Positions 1 to 5,176 are shown, counted from the first letter of the stretch. The stretch is DNA of 5,176 bases from JBBDYQ01 sp035553855 (GCA_035553855.1 DATMJO010000091.1:1-5176), one strand, 5' to 3'. The notes: generated from the sequence alone by a model not told the origin. Translations and numbers: made by a program.

Positions 1-1131
1 CCCCCGCCGGAGCGCGTGACCGGGCCGCGGGTGCCGCGCAGCGTGCGCGACCTCGCGGCGCGGCTGCCGCTCGAGCGCAAGGTGGCGCAGCTCTTCGTCT
101 GGGGGTTCGAGGGCCAGGACCTGTCCGCGCCGGTGTACCAGCGGCTGCGCGAGCTCGACCTCGGCGGGATCCTCCTGCGCTCGCAGAACTACCTCGATCC
201 CCAGCGCCTCTCGGTCCTCGCCGGGGAGCCCGTCGCCATCTCCCAGGGCGCAGGCCACGTCCCGCCGTGGGTATTCGCCTCCCAGGAGGGCTCGGAGTGG
301 AACGCGTTCGCCGACCTGCCCCCGAAGGGAGCGCCCGCCGACTACCAGACGGCGGCCGACGCCGCGGCCGCCGCTGCCGCATCGGCCCAGAACCTGCGCG
401 CGCTCGGAGTGACCGCCGTGCTCGGGCCGGTCCTCGACGTGGGCACCGACGACGGCGGCGCGCTCGGCCCGCGCGCGTTCTCCGACGATCCGGAGGCGGT
501 GGCCCGTTTCGGCCGCCTCGTGCTGCGCGAGTACGAGCGGGCCGGCGTGCTCGCCGCCCCGAAGCACTTCCCCGGGCTCGGCGCGGCGAGCCAGGACACC
601 GAGGAGGGCCCCGCGAGCGTGGGGCTCTCGATCGACGAGCTCGAGGCGCGCGATCTCTTCCCGTTCCGCGCGGCGATCCGGGCCGGGATCCGCGCGCTCG
701 TGGTGGGGCACGGGCTCTATGCGACCGACGACTTCGTCACCCCGGCGTCGCTGTCGCCGACCGTCACCCGCGAGTTGCTGCGCGGGTCGCTCCGCTTCGG
801 CGGGGTCGCTATCGCGGACGACCTCTCGGCGCCCGCCATCACCGCCGTGGATGCGGTCCCGGACGCCGCGATCGACGCCCTCCGCGCGGGTGCCGACATG
901 CTCGTGATCTCCGGTCCGCAGTCCGATCAGGAGGCCGCCTACCTCGCCGTCCTCAACGCGGTGCGCAAGGGCCAGGTGAAGCGCCGCCACGTCGACGACG
1001 CGGTCCTCCGCATCCTGCTCGCGAAGGAGCGCCTCGGCCTGATCGACCCGGCGGCTACCAGCCTGCCGGCGCCGGGGGCGGCGGCGCCTCCCGCCGGCGG
1101 GCAGGGAGTGCCGCAGCAGCAAGCGCCGTGA
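1..1131 (+). CDS. Glycoside hydrolase family 3 (NagZ-like beta-N-acetylhexosaminidase fold) protein, divergent active site; 5' end probably outside the window
   Basis: GH3 TIM-barrel protein. Family members such as NagZ remove beta-1,4-linked GlcNAc from muropeptides. Numbering here is from the in-frame GTG at base 16. Visible GH3 landmarks are LPLERKVAQLF (17-27), LDLGGILL (48-55), LRALGVTAVLGPVLDVG (128-144), the GPRAFSDDPEAVARFG segment (151-166), KHFPGLG (183-189), GHGLY (231-235) and GGVAIADDLS (262-271), where D268 matches the GH3 nucleophile. Two landmarks are altered. The usual DQEGG loop reads SQEGS (89-93), and the D-S/T-H acid/base motif after KHFPG reads D194-T195-E196, with no His. 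The C-terminus is a Pro/Ala/Gly/Gln-rich tail (about 346-371). The frame is open to base 1, and the GTG at 16 has GGAG only 3 nt upstream, so the true start, possibly with a signal peptide or membrane anchor, may lie to the left. Its 3' end overlaps the convergent membrane-protein gene. Fold assignment is firm. Activity and substrate are uncertain, so no gene symbol is given. Confidence 0.88.
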   Translation, partial: PPPERVTGPRVPRSVRDLAARLPLERKVAQLFVWGFEGQDLSAPVYQRLRELDLGGILLRSQNYLDPQRLSVLAGEPVAISQGAGHVPPWVFASQEGSEWNAFADLPPKGAPADYQTAADAAAAAAASAQNLRALGVTAVLGPVLDVGTDDGGALGPRAFSDDPEAVARFGRLVLREYERAGVLAAPKHFPGLGAASQDTEEGPASVGLSIDELEARDLFPFRAAIRAGIRALVVGHGLYATDDFVTPASLSPTVTRELLRGSLRFGGVAIADDLSAPAITAVDAVPDAAIDALRAGADMLVISGPQSDQEAAYLAVLNAVRKGQVKRRHVDDAVLRILLAKERLGLIDPAATSLPAPGAAAPPAGGQGVPQQQAP

Positions 1132-1474
1132 CGGCGGCGCCGAGCGCTATCCAGGCCCCGGCGAGCCGCTCGACGGGAACCTCCAGACCGTCGAAGTCGA
1201 AGCCGAAGTCGGGCGGGAGCGCGACCCGCACGGCGACCAGGGCCAGCGCCGCCAGCGCGATCGGCGTGCTGCCGCCGCCGCGCTCGTCCACCTGCGCTGC
1301 GACCAGGTTCGCGAGCGCCAGGATCAGCGCGCCGCGCGCCCAGGCCGTGGCGGCCCAGCCGTCGGGGCGGTACTCCCCGAGCGCGTACCAGGGCAGGAGC
1401 ACGATCGCCAGCGCGAGCACGGCGTTCGCCGCGAGCGCGACCGCCCGCCGCAGGCCCGGAAGCCGCGGCCTCAC
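1055..1474 (-). CDS. Small four-TM membrane protein of unknown function, translationally coupled to recR
   Basis: A 139-aa, Ala/Leu/Val-rich protein. Four hydrophobic stretches are visible: about 11-30, 46-62, 71-87 and 103-123. A short polar loop, PWYALGEYRPDGW (28-40), follows helix 1, and an acidic/aromatic loop (about 88-101, PPDFGFDFDGLEVP) lies between helices 3 and 4. The C-terminus is basic and then Pro-rich. The helix-LPWY-loop-GW-helix plan resembles small membrane proteins I recall from Thermoleophilia, but I cannot assign a function. The start is the GTG at 1474, which overlaps the recR stop as GTGA (4 nt). There is no good separate Shine-Dalgarno, which suggests coupling to recR translation. 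The frame stays open upstream across recR, but that part reads as an Arg-rich shadow and is excluded. The last 77 bp lie antisense to the end of the GH3 gene. The gene is likely real because of the clear hydrophobic periodicity and the tight overlap. Confidence 0.75.
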   Translation of the reverse strand: MRPRLPGLRRAVALAANAVLALAIVLLPWYALGEYRPDGWAATAWARGALILALANLVAAQVDERGGGSTPIALAALALVAVRVALPPDFGFDFDGLEVPVERLAGAWIALGAAVTALAAAALPARRREAPPPPAPAGW

Positions 1475-2070
1475 AGGCGGCGACGGCCCTGGAAGGCCTT
1501 GCCCAGCGTGACCTCGTCCGCGTACTCCAGGTCGGCGCCCACGGGCAGGCCGCTCGCGAGCCTCGTCACGGCGACCTCGGGCGTCCGCTCGCGCAGGAGG
1601 TCGGCGAGATAGAGGGCCGTTGCCTCGCCGGTCGTCGTCGCGTTGGTGGCGACCACCACCTCGCGAACCTCGCCGTCGCCGACGCGCCTCGCCAGTTCCT
1701 CGATGTGCAGGTCCTCGGGATCGACACCGTCGATAGGCGAGAGCGCGCCGCCGAGCACGTGGTAGCGCCCCGAGAACTCGTTCGTGCGCTCGATCGGGAT
1801 CACGTCGCTCGGCTGCTCGACGACGCAGATCACGGCGCTGTCGCGGCGCTCGTCCTCGCAGATGCGGCAGAGCGGCCCGACCGCGAGGTTGAAGCAGCGC
1901 TCGCACTGGCCGACGGTCGCCTTGACCTCACGGATGGCCTCCGCGAGCGGGAGGGCGTCCTCGTCGGAGACGCGCAGCAGGTGGAACGCGAGGCGCTGCG
2001 CGGTGCGCTGGCCGATGCCCGGCAGGCGGGCGAGCTCTGTGATGAGGCGGTTGACGGGAGGGGCGAACAA
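1471..2070 (-). CDS. recR: Recombination mediator protein RecR
   Basis: RecR works with RecO (and RecF) to load RecA on single-stranded DNA at gaps during recombinational repair, as a DNA-clamping ring in the cytoplasm. Numbered from the TTG at 2070 (199 aa, the usual family length), the domains are: helix-hairpin-helix LPGIGQRTAQRLAFHLL (16-32); a C4 zinc finger with C56, C59, C68 and C71 (C-x2-C-x8-C-x2-C); a Toprim domain from about 80, with VVEQPSDV (83-90) and the GRYHVLGG / LSPIDGVDP segments (101-118); VVATNATTTGEATALYLADLL (139-159); and the C-terminal RLASGLPVGADLEYADEVTLGKAF segment (170-193). The TTG is preferred because MFAPPVNRLI matches the common RecR N-terminus (for example mycobacterial MFEGPV...LI), with AAGG 11 nt upstream. 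An in-frame GTG at 2109 would add 13 Ala/Arg-rich residues. It is separated from its usual partner ybaB by the beta-helix gene, and its stop overlaps the next gene's GTG. All key residues look intact. Confidence 0.96.
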   Translation of the reverse strand: MFAPPVNRLITELARLPGIGQRTAQRLAFHLLRVSDEDALPLAEAIREVKATVGQCERCFNLAVGPLCRICEDERRDSAVICVVEQPSDVIPIERTNEFSGRYHVLGGALSPIDGVDPEDLHIEELARRVGDGEVREVVVATNATTTGEATALYLADLLRERTPEVAVTRLASGLPVGADLEYADEVTLGKAFQGRRRL

Positions 2071-2097
2071 GGGCCGCCGGACCTTAGCGGCAGCCGC

Positions 2098-2114
2098 GGC
2101 CGGGGCCACCGGCC
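2098..2114 (-). other. Candidate 6-bp GC stem-loop between the beta-helix gene and recR
   Basis: The 57-nt spacer between the beta-helix stop (2128) and the recR TTG (2070) contains GGCCGG, a 5-nt loop and CCGGCC, a perfect 6-bp stem when read on the minus strand. No U-tract follows. It covers the alternative recR GTG start at 2109, which slightly favours the downstream TTG. It could be a weak terminator or processing site after the beta-helix gene. In DNA this GC-rich, such a stem may arise by chance. Confidence 0.25.
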
Positions 2115-2127
2115 TGGAGGTAGAGGC

Positions 2128-4278
2128 CTAGCGCCGCGGCGCGAGTGCCGCGCCCCAGGTGTAGAGCTTGTAGAGCAGGAAGCCGCTCGCGTAGGGCCGG
2201 CCGCACCAGCCGTCGTAGAGGCGCTTGGCGTCGCGGTCGCGCAGCACCGCGCCCTTGCCGACCGCGCGGTCGGCGCCGATCACCACATCGCCGGCGAACG
2301 CGCGCACGCGCGAGACGATCGAGTCGCGCTCGGCCCCGCGCGCGCTCCGCCACTCCGTGCAGGTGATCTGGCCGAGCGGGACGGGGTCGCGCTGGACCGG
2401 CGGCACGATCCTGCTCGCCCGGGTGGTCCAGGCCCCGCTGCCGCGCAGCGTCAGGGGCGAGCCGCCGCCGGGGCCGGGCTCGTCCGGCGTGCGGAACCAG
2501 GGGCACGGGCCGTTGGGGTCGAAGTTACGCGTCTCGAAAGCGACGAAGCAGATGACCAGCTCGGCCTCGGCCGCCGGGTTGCCGGTCCCCACGCTCAGGT
2601 TCGGCTCGGTGCCGCCGAGGCAGTCGGGCAGGATCGGCGGGTCGCTCCTGATCGGCGCCGGGCCGGTGTTCCCCCACCAGCAGTTGCCGAGGTTGCCGGG
2701 GAAGGAGTCCCACCAGAAGTCCGTGCCGTTCGGATCCGCCTGGCCCGAGGGCCGCTCGCCCATCCGGTTCCCGTGCTGGGAGTTGAAGTTGGAGGTCGAG
2801 ATGCCGAAGGGCTCGCAGCCCGCCTGCGTGTTGCCCGTATGCGGCCCGCAGATGAGCGAGTCGGGGACCGCGAAGAGCATCGTGCCGCGCCGCCAGTTGT
2901 CGAAGAAGCGGTTGTTGCGGATCGTGTGGCTGTTGCCTCCGGCGATCCACATGCCTGTGCCCACGGGGAACGGGAACGACGGCCTGATGTCTGAGCCCTC
3001 GTCGTAGGGGTTGAAGTTGTTCGAGTGGATCAGGTTGTTCTCGACGAGCATCGAGTCGCCGGGGTATCCGGGGTGGCCCGCGCCCGTCACCACATCGGTC
3101 TGGATGCCGAGCGAGTTGCCGTAGATCGCGTTGTCGCGGACGTGGACGGCGTTGCCGTTCGTGCCCGAGTAGCCCGCGAGGTTGTGGTGGAGGTCGCAGA
3201 AGCGGATCTCCTGGTTGAGGCGGCGCTCGGTCCCCTCTTCGCGCTGGTCGCCGGTCTCGGGCGCCGCGCCGGGGTAGACGCCCGAGTCGCCGTGGCCGAC
3301 CGCCTCGCAGTTCTGCTGGAGGCCGTGGTCGGCGACGAAGGTGAGCGTGCCGTAGAGGCGGCTGTAGAAGGCCTTGAAGCGGTCGAGCAGGTAGCCGTCG
3401 GTCTCTAGCACGTAGATCCCGTGCTCGCCCGCGTGGCGGACGGTGAGGTTGCGCAGCACGAAGCCGTCGGCGCGGTCGGCGCGGATCGCGACGTCCTTGG
3501 CCGAGCCGACGCCGTTCGGGCCACCGTTCCCCTTGCTCGCGTCGCCCGCTTCGATCACGACGTCGTCGGCGCTCACCCCCGACCCCTCGAGTTGAAGGTT
3601 GCAGCGGACGCAGGGCCCGAGGTTCGGGATCCCGTTGCGGTCGTGGCGCGGCGGCACGGGGTCCGTGCCCGGCCCGATCTCGCGGCCCATCACCGCGATC
3701 AGGTTCTGGTCGTTGGGGCAGTTGAGCTGGTAGGCGTAGGAGAGCGCGTCGCCCTCGCTGCCCGGCCGGTCGCCGTCGGTGCGGTACTCGTCGCAGGCGG
3801 GGTCGTGCGTGGGCTGCGCGCGGGCGGTCGGCTCGAGGTAGATGCCCGGCATGACGACCACGCGGCCGTTGTTTCCCGAATCGTTCACGGCCGGCTGGAT
3901 CTCGTCGTAGCCGCAGCGGAGGTACAGCGACTCGTTGATCGCCGCGAGGTTCGCCGCCTCCGCCGCGGAGAGAAAGCGCGTGCCGTCGCTCGGGCGGATC
4001 TGGTAGCCGGTCGTCTGCGCGTTCGCGATGGAGTCCCGCGCGCGGGTGAGGGAGTCCGGCCGGCAGACCACCCTGGTGCCGGGGTCGTCGAGCGCCGAGG
4101 CGAGCGTGCGCGGCTCCGGTACGCCGCCGCCCGCGGGCGGGCTCACCGAGGTGTCCGAATCGGGATCGGGGAAGTAGCCGGGCCGCTCCACGTGCCCCGA
4201 GGCGACCGCCGGAAGCGCGAGCGCGAGGCCAGCGACACACGCGGCCACGCGCGAGATGGTGTCTCTCCCTGCTGTCAT
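2128..4278 (-). CDS. Exported right-handed parallel beta-helix (pectin-lyase-like) protein with a Cys-containing C-terminal module
   Basis: A 716-aa secreted protein. An N-terminal signal peptide is visible: R5/R10, a hydrophobic core at 11-26, and probable cleavage near VASG (25-28). The mature protein opens with a Pro/Asp-rich segment (about 33-57). A beta-helix then appears to begin near GRVVVMPGIYLEP (138-150), as in pectin-lyase folds. PbH1-like rungs follow, rich in Asn and short beta-strands: DGFVLRNLTVRHAGEHGIYV (271-290), EIRFCDLHHN (357-366), AVHVRDNAIYGNSLGIQTDV (377-396), MLVENNLIHSNNFNP (410-424) and HTIRNNRFFDNW (451-462). A Trp/Gly motif, GNCWWGNTGP, lies at 531-540. After a Gly/Pro linker (about 599-607) comes a module (about 635-716) with ITCTEWRSA, Arg/Asp-rich helical sequence, YDGWCGRPYASG and FLLYKLY. 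There are 16 Cys after the signal peptide. Substrate and activity are unknown. Such folds occur in polysaccharide lyases, epimerases and non-enzymatic surface proteins, and I see no diagnostic catalytic set. The ATG at 4278 has only a weak Shine-Dalgarno. The gene sits between ybaB and recR on the same strand. Confidence 0.9.
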   Translation of the reverse strand: MTAGRDTISRVAACVAGLALALPAVASGHVERPGYFPDPDSDTSVSPPAGGGVPEPRTLASALDDPGTRVVCRPDSLTRARDSIANAQTTGYQIRPSDGTRFLSAAEAANLAAINESLYLRCGYDEIQPAVNDSGNNGRVVVMPGIYLEPTARAQPTHDPACDEYRTDGDRPGSEGDALSYAYQLNCPNDQNLIAVMGREIGPGTDPVPPRHDRNGIPNLGPCVRCNLQLEGSGVSADDVVIEAGDASKGNGGPNGVGSAKDVAIRADRADGFVLRNLTVRHAGEHGIYVLETDGYLLDRFKAFYSRLYGTLTFVADHGLQQNCEAVGHGDSGVYPGAAPETGDQREEGTERRLNQEIRFCDLHHNLAGYSGTNGNAVHVRDNAIYGNSLGIQTDVVTGAGHPGYPGDSMLVENNLIHSNNFNPYDEGSDIRPSFPFPVGTGMWIAGGNSHTIRNNRFFDNWRRGTMLFAVPDSLICGPHTGNTQAGCEPFGISTSNFNSQHGNRMGERPSGQADPNGTDFWWDSFPGNLGNCWWGNTGPAPIRSDPPILPDCLGGTEPNLSVGTGNPAAEAELVICFVAFETRNFDPNGPCPWFRTPDEPGPGGGSPLTLRGSGAWTTRASRIVPPVQRDPVPLGQITCTEWRSARGAERDSIVSRVRAFAGDVVIGADRAVGKGAVLRDRDAKRLYDGWCGRPYASGFLLYKLYTWGAALAPRR

Positions 4279-4382
4279 CCGTTCGGATCCCGCGGCCCTA
4301 CTCCATCCGAGGCTCCCGAGCCGGGAGCCTACCGGGCGTGACGCTTGTGGACGACGGAAATACGTCGGAACGCAACCGGCGG
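4279..4382 (-). promoter_or_regulatory. Spacer upstream of the beta-helix gene: possible promoter/5' UTR region
   Basis: This 104-nt gap is the longest non-coding stretch in the run; the flanking junctions are 4-nt overlaps or, before recR, 57 nt. The part at about 4341-4376 is visibly more A/T-rich than the surrounding coding DNA. On the minus strand there is a TAGGCT hexamer (4326-4331), which fits the TAnnnT -10 pattern of actinobacterial sigma-A promoters. No convincing -35 lies 16-18 nt upstream, and the hexamer overlaps the stem-loop at 4310-4330. A smaller 5-bp inverted repeat (CGACG/CGTCG, 4352-4356 and 4363-4367) flanks an A-rich loop. The layout suggests the beta-helix gene could be expressed separately from dnaX-ybaB. 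This is inference. Confidence 0.3.
4310..4330 (-). terminator. Perfect 9-bp stem-loop between ybaB and the beta-helix gene (terminator-like, no U-tract)
   Basis: AGGCTCCCG and CGGGAGCCT form a perfect 9-bp stem with a 3-nt loop. It lies 52 nt past the ybaB stop and 31 nt before the beta-helix ATG. No run of U follows on the minus strand. It could be a U-less hairpin terminator of the kind proposed for high-GC actinobacteria, a 5' UTR element for the downstream gene, or an operator-like palindrome. Presence of the repeat is certain; its function is inferred. Confidence 0.4.
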
Positions 4383-4727
4383 CTACATCCCGGGCAGGCC
4401 GAGCCCGCCGAGGCCGCCCGCCAGCGGCCCTGCCGCCTCGTTCATCTTGCGCGCGGCCAGCTCCTGGGCGGAGCGGAGCGCCTCGTTGGTCGCCGCGAGC
4501 ACCATGTCCTGCAGGATCTCGACGTCCTCGGGGTCGACGGCGCCCGGGTCGATCACGACCTCGCGGACCTCGAGCTCGCCGCTGACCTTCACGGTGACCA
4601 TGCCGCCGCCCGCGCTCGCCTCGACGAGCTCGTGCTTCAACGCGTCCTGCGCCTTCAGCATCTCCTGCTGCATCTGCTGGACCTGCTTCATCATCTGGTT
4701 CATGTTGGGCTGCTGAGCCACGGTCAC
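4383..4727 (-). CDS. ybaB: YbaB/EbfC family nucleoid-associated protein
   Basis: A 114-aa cytoplasmic, dimeric DNA-binding protein of the YbaB/EbfC family, which binds and bridges DNA and is typically encoded between dnaX and recR. The N-terminal helix is Met/Gln-rich (MNQMMKQVQQMQQEMLKAQ, 9-27), as expected for the family. The beta-sheet core follows: GGGMVTVKVSGELEVREVVIDPGAVDPEDVEILQDM (40-75), with the characteristic V-x2-V-x-I-DP pattern. The C-terminal helix is AATNEALRSAQELAARKMNEAAG (78-100), and a Gly/Leu-rich tail ends the protein. The length is normal for the family. The GTG at 4727 overlaps the dnaX stop as GTGA. A second GTG two codons later (4721) has the better-spaced Shine-Dalgarno, so the true start may be there (112 aa). 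The recR gene usually next to it is displaced by the beta-helix gene. Confidence 0.95.
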   Translation of the reverse strand: MTVAQQPNMNQMMKQVQQMQQEMLKAQDALKHELVEASAGGGMVTVKVSGELEVREVVIDPGAVDPEDVEILQDMVLAATNEALRSAQELAARKMNEAAGPLAGGLGGLGLPGM

Positions 4728-5176
4728 TCCCCTTCTTCGTCGTCGAAGACCTCGGTCGCGCCGAGCTCGGATTTCAGCCGTTCGGTCAGCTCGTCAGGGC
4801 TGAGCGAGGCGACCTCAGCCGCCTCGGGCACGGCATCGGTGCGGAGCTCGCAGTCGATCGTGAGCGCGACCCCCAGGAGCCCGCGGATCGCGGTCGCCAC
4901 GAGCTCGCGGTTGGCCTCGGCCTTCTTCTTGGCGAACTCCGTCCCCTGCGGGAAGGCGAGCACGAGCCGCCCCCCGCCGGCGGCGACGGGCGTGCCCGCG
5001 GCGACCGACGCTCCGGCGAGGCCGTTCTGCTCGCGCACGGCGTCCACCACCGCGGGCCAGAGCTGGACGAGGCGGTCGAGGTCGATGCCCTCGGCAGGGC
5101 GCTCCTCGGCGACCGGCGCGGGCGCGGCGGCGGCGCGCTGAGGCTGCGCGGGGGGGGCGGCGCGCGGCTCTGGCGC
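4724..5176 (-). CDS. dnaX: DNA polymerase III subunit gamma/tau, C-terminal part (partial, runs off the right edge)
   Basis: DnaX is the clamp-loader ATPase subunit (gamma/tau) of the replicative polymerase. Only its last 150 residues are here; the AAA+ ATPase domain would lie to the right of the window. The frame is open from the edge through an Ala/Pro/Gln-rich linker (about 5090-5176). A domain then begins EGIDLDRLVQLWPAVVDAVREQN, as in the LWP-V-x2-V-R-x2 pattern of bacterial DnaX C-terminal regions. It continues with GGRLVLAFPQGTEFAKKKAE, ELVATAIRGLLGVALTIDCEL, and an acidic end (EVFDDEEGE). An in-frame GTG at 5050 is internal, not a start. The TGA at 4724-4726 overlaps the ybaB GTG. The assignment rests on this C-terminal pattern plus the classic dnaX-ybaB order. 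The ATPase motifs cannot be seen here. Confidence 0.85.
   Translation of the reverse strand, partial: APEPRAAPPAQPQRAAAAPAPVAEERPAEGIDLDRLVQLWPAVVDAVREQNGLAGASVAAGTPVAAGGGRLVLAFPQGTEFAKKKAEANRELVATAIRGLLGVALTIDCELRTDAVPEAAEVASLSPDELTERLKSELGATEVFDDEEGE
4727..4734 (-). promoter_or_regulatory. Ribosome binding site for ybaB
   Basis: AAGGGGAG on the minus strand lies inside the last codons of dnaX. It sits 5 nt before the GTG at 4721 and runs into the first base of the GTG at 4727, so it favours ybaB initiation at 4721. An AGAAGG just upstream could serve either start. This is the clearest Shine-Dalgarno-like sequence in the window. Confidence 0.45.

Noticed and set aside
361..390. GCC/GCG repeat-like stretch (poly-Ala) in the GH3 gene
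   Set aside because: Encodes an Ala-rich helix (about 113-123) before LRALGV, a usual position for a TIM-barrel helix; not a meaningful DNA repeat.
267..1511. 414-codon + strand frame overlapping the GH3 gene
   Set aside because: Arg-rich out-of-frame shadow of GH3 in its first part and antisense to the membrane-protein gene later; no domain.
1475..1906. Upstream extension of the membrane-protein frame across recR
   Set aside because: This part is an Arg-rich shadow of recR. Hydrophobic, protein-like sequence begins only after the GTG at 1474.
1705..2994. Long + strand open frame (429 codons) across recR and the beta-helix gene
   Set aside because: Arg/Ala/Gly/Val-rich shadow of two well-supported minus-strand genes; no recognisable domain. 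Long antisense frames are expected at this GC content.
3025..4341. Two + strand frames (3025-3408 and 3421-4341) opposite the beta-helix gene
   Set aside because: Val/Arg/Asp-rich repetitive translations with no domain pattern, antisense to a protein with clear signal peptide and beta-helix rungs.
4326..4375. A full sigma-A-type promoter for the beta-helix gene (TTGCGT at 4370-4375 with TAGGCT at 4326-4331)
   Set aside because: The two hexamers are much too far apart (about 38 nt), and no acceptable partner lies at 16-19 nt from either. Only a tentative promoter region is annotated.
5150..5157. Run of eight G (C8 on the dnaX coding strand) as a possible programmed frameshift site like those in E. 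coli or Thermus dnaX
   Set aside because: Known dnaX slippage sites are A-rich. By reading, neither the -1 nor +1 frame meets a stop in the following 100+ bases, so no short gamma-like product would result soon after. It lies in an Ala/Pro linker and is probably composition.
1..5176. CRISPR array, tRNA/rRNA genes, insertion sequences, phage or defence genes
   Set aside because: I looked on both strands and saw no direct-repeat array, cloverleaf, transposase-like or nuclease-like protein. Nearly all of the window is accounted for by the six genes listed.

Overview
The window is very GC-rich DNA with GTG/TTG starts, four-base gene overlaps and a compact layout. Gene content (an actinobacterial-type RecR N-terminus, a Q/M-rich YbaB, a 'LPWY' four-helix membrane protein and a divergent GH3 protein) suggests a high-GC actinobacterium, most likely Thermoleophilia (Solirubrobacterales-like). 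That placement is inference from memory of similar proteins, not from a search.

Layout, left to right. Positions 1-1131 (+) hold a glycoside hydrolase family 3 protein that is open at the left edge. It converges on, and overlaps by 77 bp, the end of a minus-strand run that fills the rest of the window. In transcription order that run is: the C-terminal end of dnaX (DNA polymerase III tau/gamma, open at the right edge); ybaB/ebfC (overlapping dnaX by 4 nt at GTGA); a 104-nt spacer with a perfect 9-bp stem-loop; a 716-codon gene for an exported right-handed parallel beta-helix protein; recR; and a 139-codon four-TM membrane protein that overlaps recR by 4 nt (GTGA).

How it fits together. dnaX-ybaB-recR is a widely conserved replication/repair cluster. 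Here it is split by a 2.15-kb gene for a secreted, cysteine-rich beta-helix protein with no obvious link to DNA metabolism. That insertion, the unassigned C-terminal module of the beta-helix protein, and the loss of hallmark active-site residues in the GH3 protein are the points most worth a second look. No CRISPR array, tRNA, rRNA, insertion sequence or phage-like gene was seen. The window looks like ordinary chromosome with a lineage-specific insertion in a core operon. I see no clear evidence for a wholly new multi-gene system.
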